Shown: piece after piece, positions 61,598 through 64,000 of the stretch | How the letters are laid out: every line of letters starts with the position of its first letter | Position numbering within the stretch: position 1 is the stretch's first letter | Assembly (NCBI RefSeq): GCF_022601685.1 | Contig: NZ_JAKUML010000003.1 | Location: 62,001-126,000, forward strand | Direction of reading: 5' to 3' | Source: Acinetobacter sedimenti | GTDB taxonomy: Bacteria; Pseudomonadota; Gammaproteobacteria; Pseudomonadales; Moraxellaceae | Length of the DNA: 64,000 nt | Notes under the pieces: generated by a model | Databases searched by the model: none | Seen by the model: the letters and a program-made list of their open reading frames with translations, nothing else | Told to the model about the DNA's origin: nothing | Position numbers and translations under genes: made by a program

Positions 61598-63846
61598 GCC
61601 ACACCGCCTTGAAATGTTGTTTGGCTTGCTTGAGTTGCGCTCGGTGTTTCGGGCTGGTGTGTGGTCAGGGCATACTGCAAATTATTGATACTCATGGCGA
61701 GGCGTTGTTGTTGCCCAGCAGTGACAGCATCGGATTGTTGCCAGTGGTAGTTTTGCTGTTGCAAATTGGCAAGCATTTCGATCAGGCGCTGGTAATGATA
61801 GTGGCTAGGGGAGTACATTTTGCTCTGTGCTGAAAATTCATCGTCAAAGGCTTGAATCAGTTGTTGAATGTCCGCTTGGATCAGTGCAGGGGTATCAGGA
61901 TGCGCTGCAACCTCACTCAAACGGGTCAAGTCGATCGCCACGCAACTTTCAATCAATACATCTTGCATGGCATATTTCAGTTCGCTTGAAGCGACCATTT
62001 TGGTATTGAGTAATCCAATGCGATCGACCATACGGCGCAAATAAATTTTGTAGGCGGTGCCAAAGCGCAAATGAATCGCACTGCGCATCCCTTGATAATG
62101 CTGATGAATTAATCGTTTAGCAGTCATGTCAGGCGACATCGCACGGATAAAGTACAGCGCCAATACGGGAATAATTGGACCAAACAAACCTGCCAATGCC
62201 GCATCAATCGAAGGCAATGGTGAGATTTGGTAATGATTTTGCAGATTCAGCGCCATAATCACATTGATGGCGATCGGCAGTCCAATTCCTGTCAGTGGCG
62301 GATGAGGAACTAAGCATAAGGCATAAATCATGACAGGTGCGAGCACTAGTGCCAATTGCAAAAATGTCTTCACATCAGGCAGGATAAAAAACAGATAGAA
62401 GAAGGTAATGATCGTCGCATATAGCGTACCCCGTAAAAATATCTTTAATAGCGGGATCGGATCATCTAGTGCCGTGAGAATGCAAGCAATGACTGCTGCC
62501 ATTTGCGCCAACATATAACCATATTGCCACCCAGAATAAATCCAAATCGAAAAACCAATCATAATTGATGCGAAAGCAGCAATCGCACCACGCACCGCTA
62601 CGCCGTGATCACGATGTAGACTCGGGTAACGGGTAGACATCGGGGCAATAAACTCGGGAATCTTGCGCTGACCTGCTTGAATCAACTGCCAAATCACTTT
62701 GACGTTGTAGACATTTTGCATAAAGTGGCGCAGATCCATTTGCAAACTGGCGAGCGCCGTGCCTGTGTGCGGAAAGCGCTGCGAGAGTTGCTGAAATGCA
62801 TCTGCTAGATGTTGCGGAAATTGAAAAGCACGCAGTTGATCCAGCGCAATCGGTTGTTTTAACTCAGTAATACATTGATCGGCAAGCGATTGTAATTCAG
62901 GACTGAGATGTGGGTCGATGTGTCTCAGTTGATTGACCCGTTCCGAGATCGCCACCATGTTGATCAATTGCAAAGAAAATTGATGCAACATTTCTTGTAG
63001 TGGCTTGGTCATGCCCTTGAGGCGACCTTTTTCGTAGTTGAGATGTACCGCTAAACCATGTAAATCATTGGTATCACGGTTGATCGCCGAAAGCAGTTGC
63101 ACTACATTTTGGCTAGGCTGTGCCGATTTTCCATCTTCAGTGGTCTGATTGCTGTCCGCAAAAATCTGCTGAAAAGCATGCTCAGTATCGCTCAGTGCTT
63201 TTTGCACCCGCTGCTGTATCGCATCGCCGATATGTAGCGGAAAAATCGTTGCCGAGACCACTGCGGTGCAGATAATCGCAATGGAAATTTCCAGTACACG
63301 ACCTAAGGCGATATCAAAGATGCTGTAAGTATTGATACTAAAAATCGCATTACACGCCACCATCACACAACTATATCCCGCCAACATAAACGCATAACTT
63401 CGTGGCGTGCGATCCAGCATGGAAATATACAGACAAAACCCCGTCCAAATCGCCAAAACCAAAGTGAATAGTAACGGGGTATTGATCAAATACGGTGTAA
63501 TCACGACCGCCACCGCAGCACCCACAAAAGTACCAGCGAGTCGATATAAGGCTTTGGAGGAGACCATGCCTGAATACGGGTTGGCGATGATAAACACCGT
63601 ACCGATCGCCCACATTGGATAGAGTAAGTCCAAACGAAATGCGATATACAAGGCGAGCATACCTGCAACAAAGGTTTTGCAGGCAAAAATCAGGTCGACC
63701 TTACTCGGACGAAAAGCCAGTAATGGTTTGATCAATAACATGAAAGTGCCGTGGCGAGTACAGAATACTTGGCTGAACTGTCGAGCTTTGAATGGTGATC
63801 GGCAGTAAAAGATAGATTCTGAATCTTTATGAGATAAAATTTGCAT
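61594..63846 (-). CDS. FUSC-family efflux transporter (AaeB-like)
   Basis: 750 residues with two clusters of about six helices each (roughly residues 50-215 and 420-590) joined by long cytoplasmic segments, as in aromatic-acid exporter AaeB/FUSC proteins. The first helix is preceded by FRPSKVDLIFACKTF. An inner ATG at 63741 would shorten the N-terminus by 35 residues and matches the family better, but neither start has a clear ribosome-binding site, so the longer frame is kept. First gene of the operon with DUF1656 and HlyD genes; no regulator is visible within the window. Confidence 0.88.
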   Translation of the reverse strand: MQILSHKDSESIFYCRSPFKARQFSQVFCTRHGTFMLLIKPLLAFRPSKVDLIFACKTFVAGMLALYIAFRLDLLYPMWAIGTVFIIANPYSGMVSSKALYRLAGTFVGAAVAVVITPYLINTPLLFTLVLAIWTGFCLYISMLDRTPRSYAFMLAGYSCVMVACNAIFSINTYSIFDIALGRVLEISIAIICTAVVSATIFPLHIGDAIQQRVQKALSDTEHAFQQIFADSNQTTEDGKSAQPSQNVVQLLSAINRDTNDLHGLAVHLNYEKGRLKGMTKPLQEMLHQFSLQLINMVAISERVNQLRHIDPHLSPELQSLADQCITELKQPIALDQLRAFQFPQHLADAFQQLSQRFPHTGTALASLQMDLRHFMQNVYNVKVIWQLIQAGQRKIPEFIAPMSTRYPSLHRDHGVAVRGAIAAFASIMIGFSIWIYSGWQYGYMLAQMAAVIACILTALDDPIPLLKIFLRGTLYATIITFFYLFFILPDVKTFLQLALVLAPVMIYALCLVPHPPLTGIGLPIAINVIMALNLQNHYQISPLPSIDAALAGLFGPIIPVLALYFIRAMSPDMTAKRLIHQHYQGMRSAIHLRFGTAYKIYLRRMVDRIGLLNTKMVASSELKYAMQDVLIESCVAIDLTRLSEVAAHPDTPALIQADIQQLIQAFDDEFSAQSKMYSPSHYHYQRLIEMLANLQQQNYHWQQSDAVTAGQQQRLAMSINNLQYALTTHQPETPSATQASQTTFQGGVA

Positions 63847-63961
63847 GTATTTTGAGCTTTTATTTTTATAAAGTCAATGAAATATCTTTATGTGATAAAT
63901 TTATTGATTTAATCTTTAATTTGTTGCTTAAATCTTGCGTCAATTTTGATAATGTGAATAA

Positions 63962-64000
63962 TTAACCGAATTGAATAATATTTAACACATCCTGTAGCCA
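63962..64000 (-). CDS. Possible C-terminal end of a gene off the right edge
   Basis: On the minus strand, 12 codons (WLQDVLNIIQFG) precede a TAA at 63962-63964. The pattern resembles the end of a LysR-type regulator, which would fit as the control gene of an Aae-type pump, but this is very little sequence. The bases between (63847-63961) are AT-rich and probably include the FUSC promoter. Confidence 0.2.
   Translation of the reverse strand, partial: WLQDVLNIIQFG

Overview
The window looks like a chromosomal segment of an Acinetobacter species (Moraxellaceae, Gammaproteobacteria). This rests on moderate-to-low GC, a split pntA (two alpha-subunit genes plus pntB), a pta/ackA pair of gammaproteobacterial type, rpmB-rpmG, tonB-exbB-exbD, a tatABC set followed by a PhoX-type phosphatase, and a coniferyl-aldehyde-dehydrogenase-like gene divergent from a TetR regulator. 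I cannot assign the species without a search. No rRNA, tRNA, CRISPR array, insertion sequence or prophage is recognisable.

Layout. 0-7 kb: start of a probable LD-carboxypeptidase gene at the left edge (minus), then pntAA-pntAB-pntB, a short-chain dehydrogenase, and an ammonium transporter behind a near-consensus sigma-54 promoter. 7-13 kb (minus): rsfS, pta, ackA, proA, with three strong inverted repeats between rsfS and pta. 13-25 kb: an RhlA-like hydrolase with a PilZ-like tail, a methyltransferase, nagZ, the protease prc, topA, a NYN-LOTUS protein, a HExxH protein and ygfZ. 25-35 kb is the most accessory-looking part: acnD without the rest of a methylcitrate cluster, an AT-rich lipoprotein gene with a MORN-like motif, a Phd/VapC-type toxin-antitoxin pair, a porin, and a run of small poorly characterised genes (DUF4126, a secreted protein, DUF4256, a lone STN/secretin-N0-like protein).

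35-47 kb: a UvrD/Rep-like helicase, an RRM protein, two small conserved proteins, a YbaL/Kef antiporter, rpmB-rpmG, the aldehyde dehydrogenase with its divergent TetR gene, purU and tonB-exbB-exbD. 46-64 kb is mostly minus strand: nitroreductase, msrA, a DUF4105 protein, folA, thyA, lgt, (plus) an NRDE protein, phoX, tatCBA, ruvBA, dgt and an AaeAB-like efflux operon (FUSC, DUF1656, HlyD).

How the genes work together: Pnt interconverts NADH and NADPH at the membrane; AckA-Pta handle acetate/acetyl-CoA; FolA, ThyA, PurU and YgfZ are all folate-linked; TonB-ExbB-ExbD energise outer-membrane uptake; TatABC export the adjacent PhoX, which has both a twin-arginine motif and a lipobox; RuvAB, TopA and the helicase act on DNA. 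I see no convincing undescribed multi-gene system. The best leads are single genes or sites: the RhlA-like/PilZ-like fusion, the lone STN-like protein, the Tat-lipoprotein PhoX, the isolated acnD and the sigma-54 promoter of amt.
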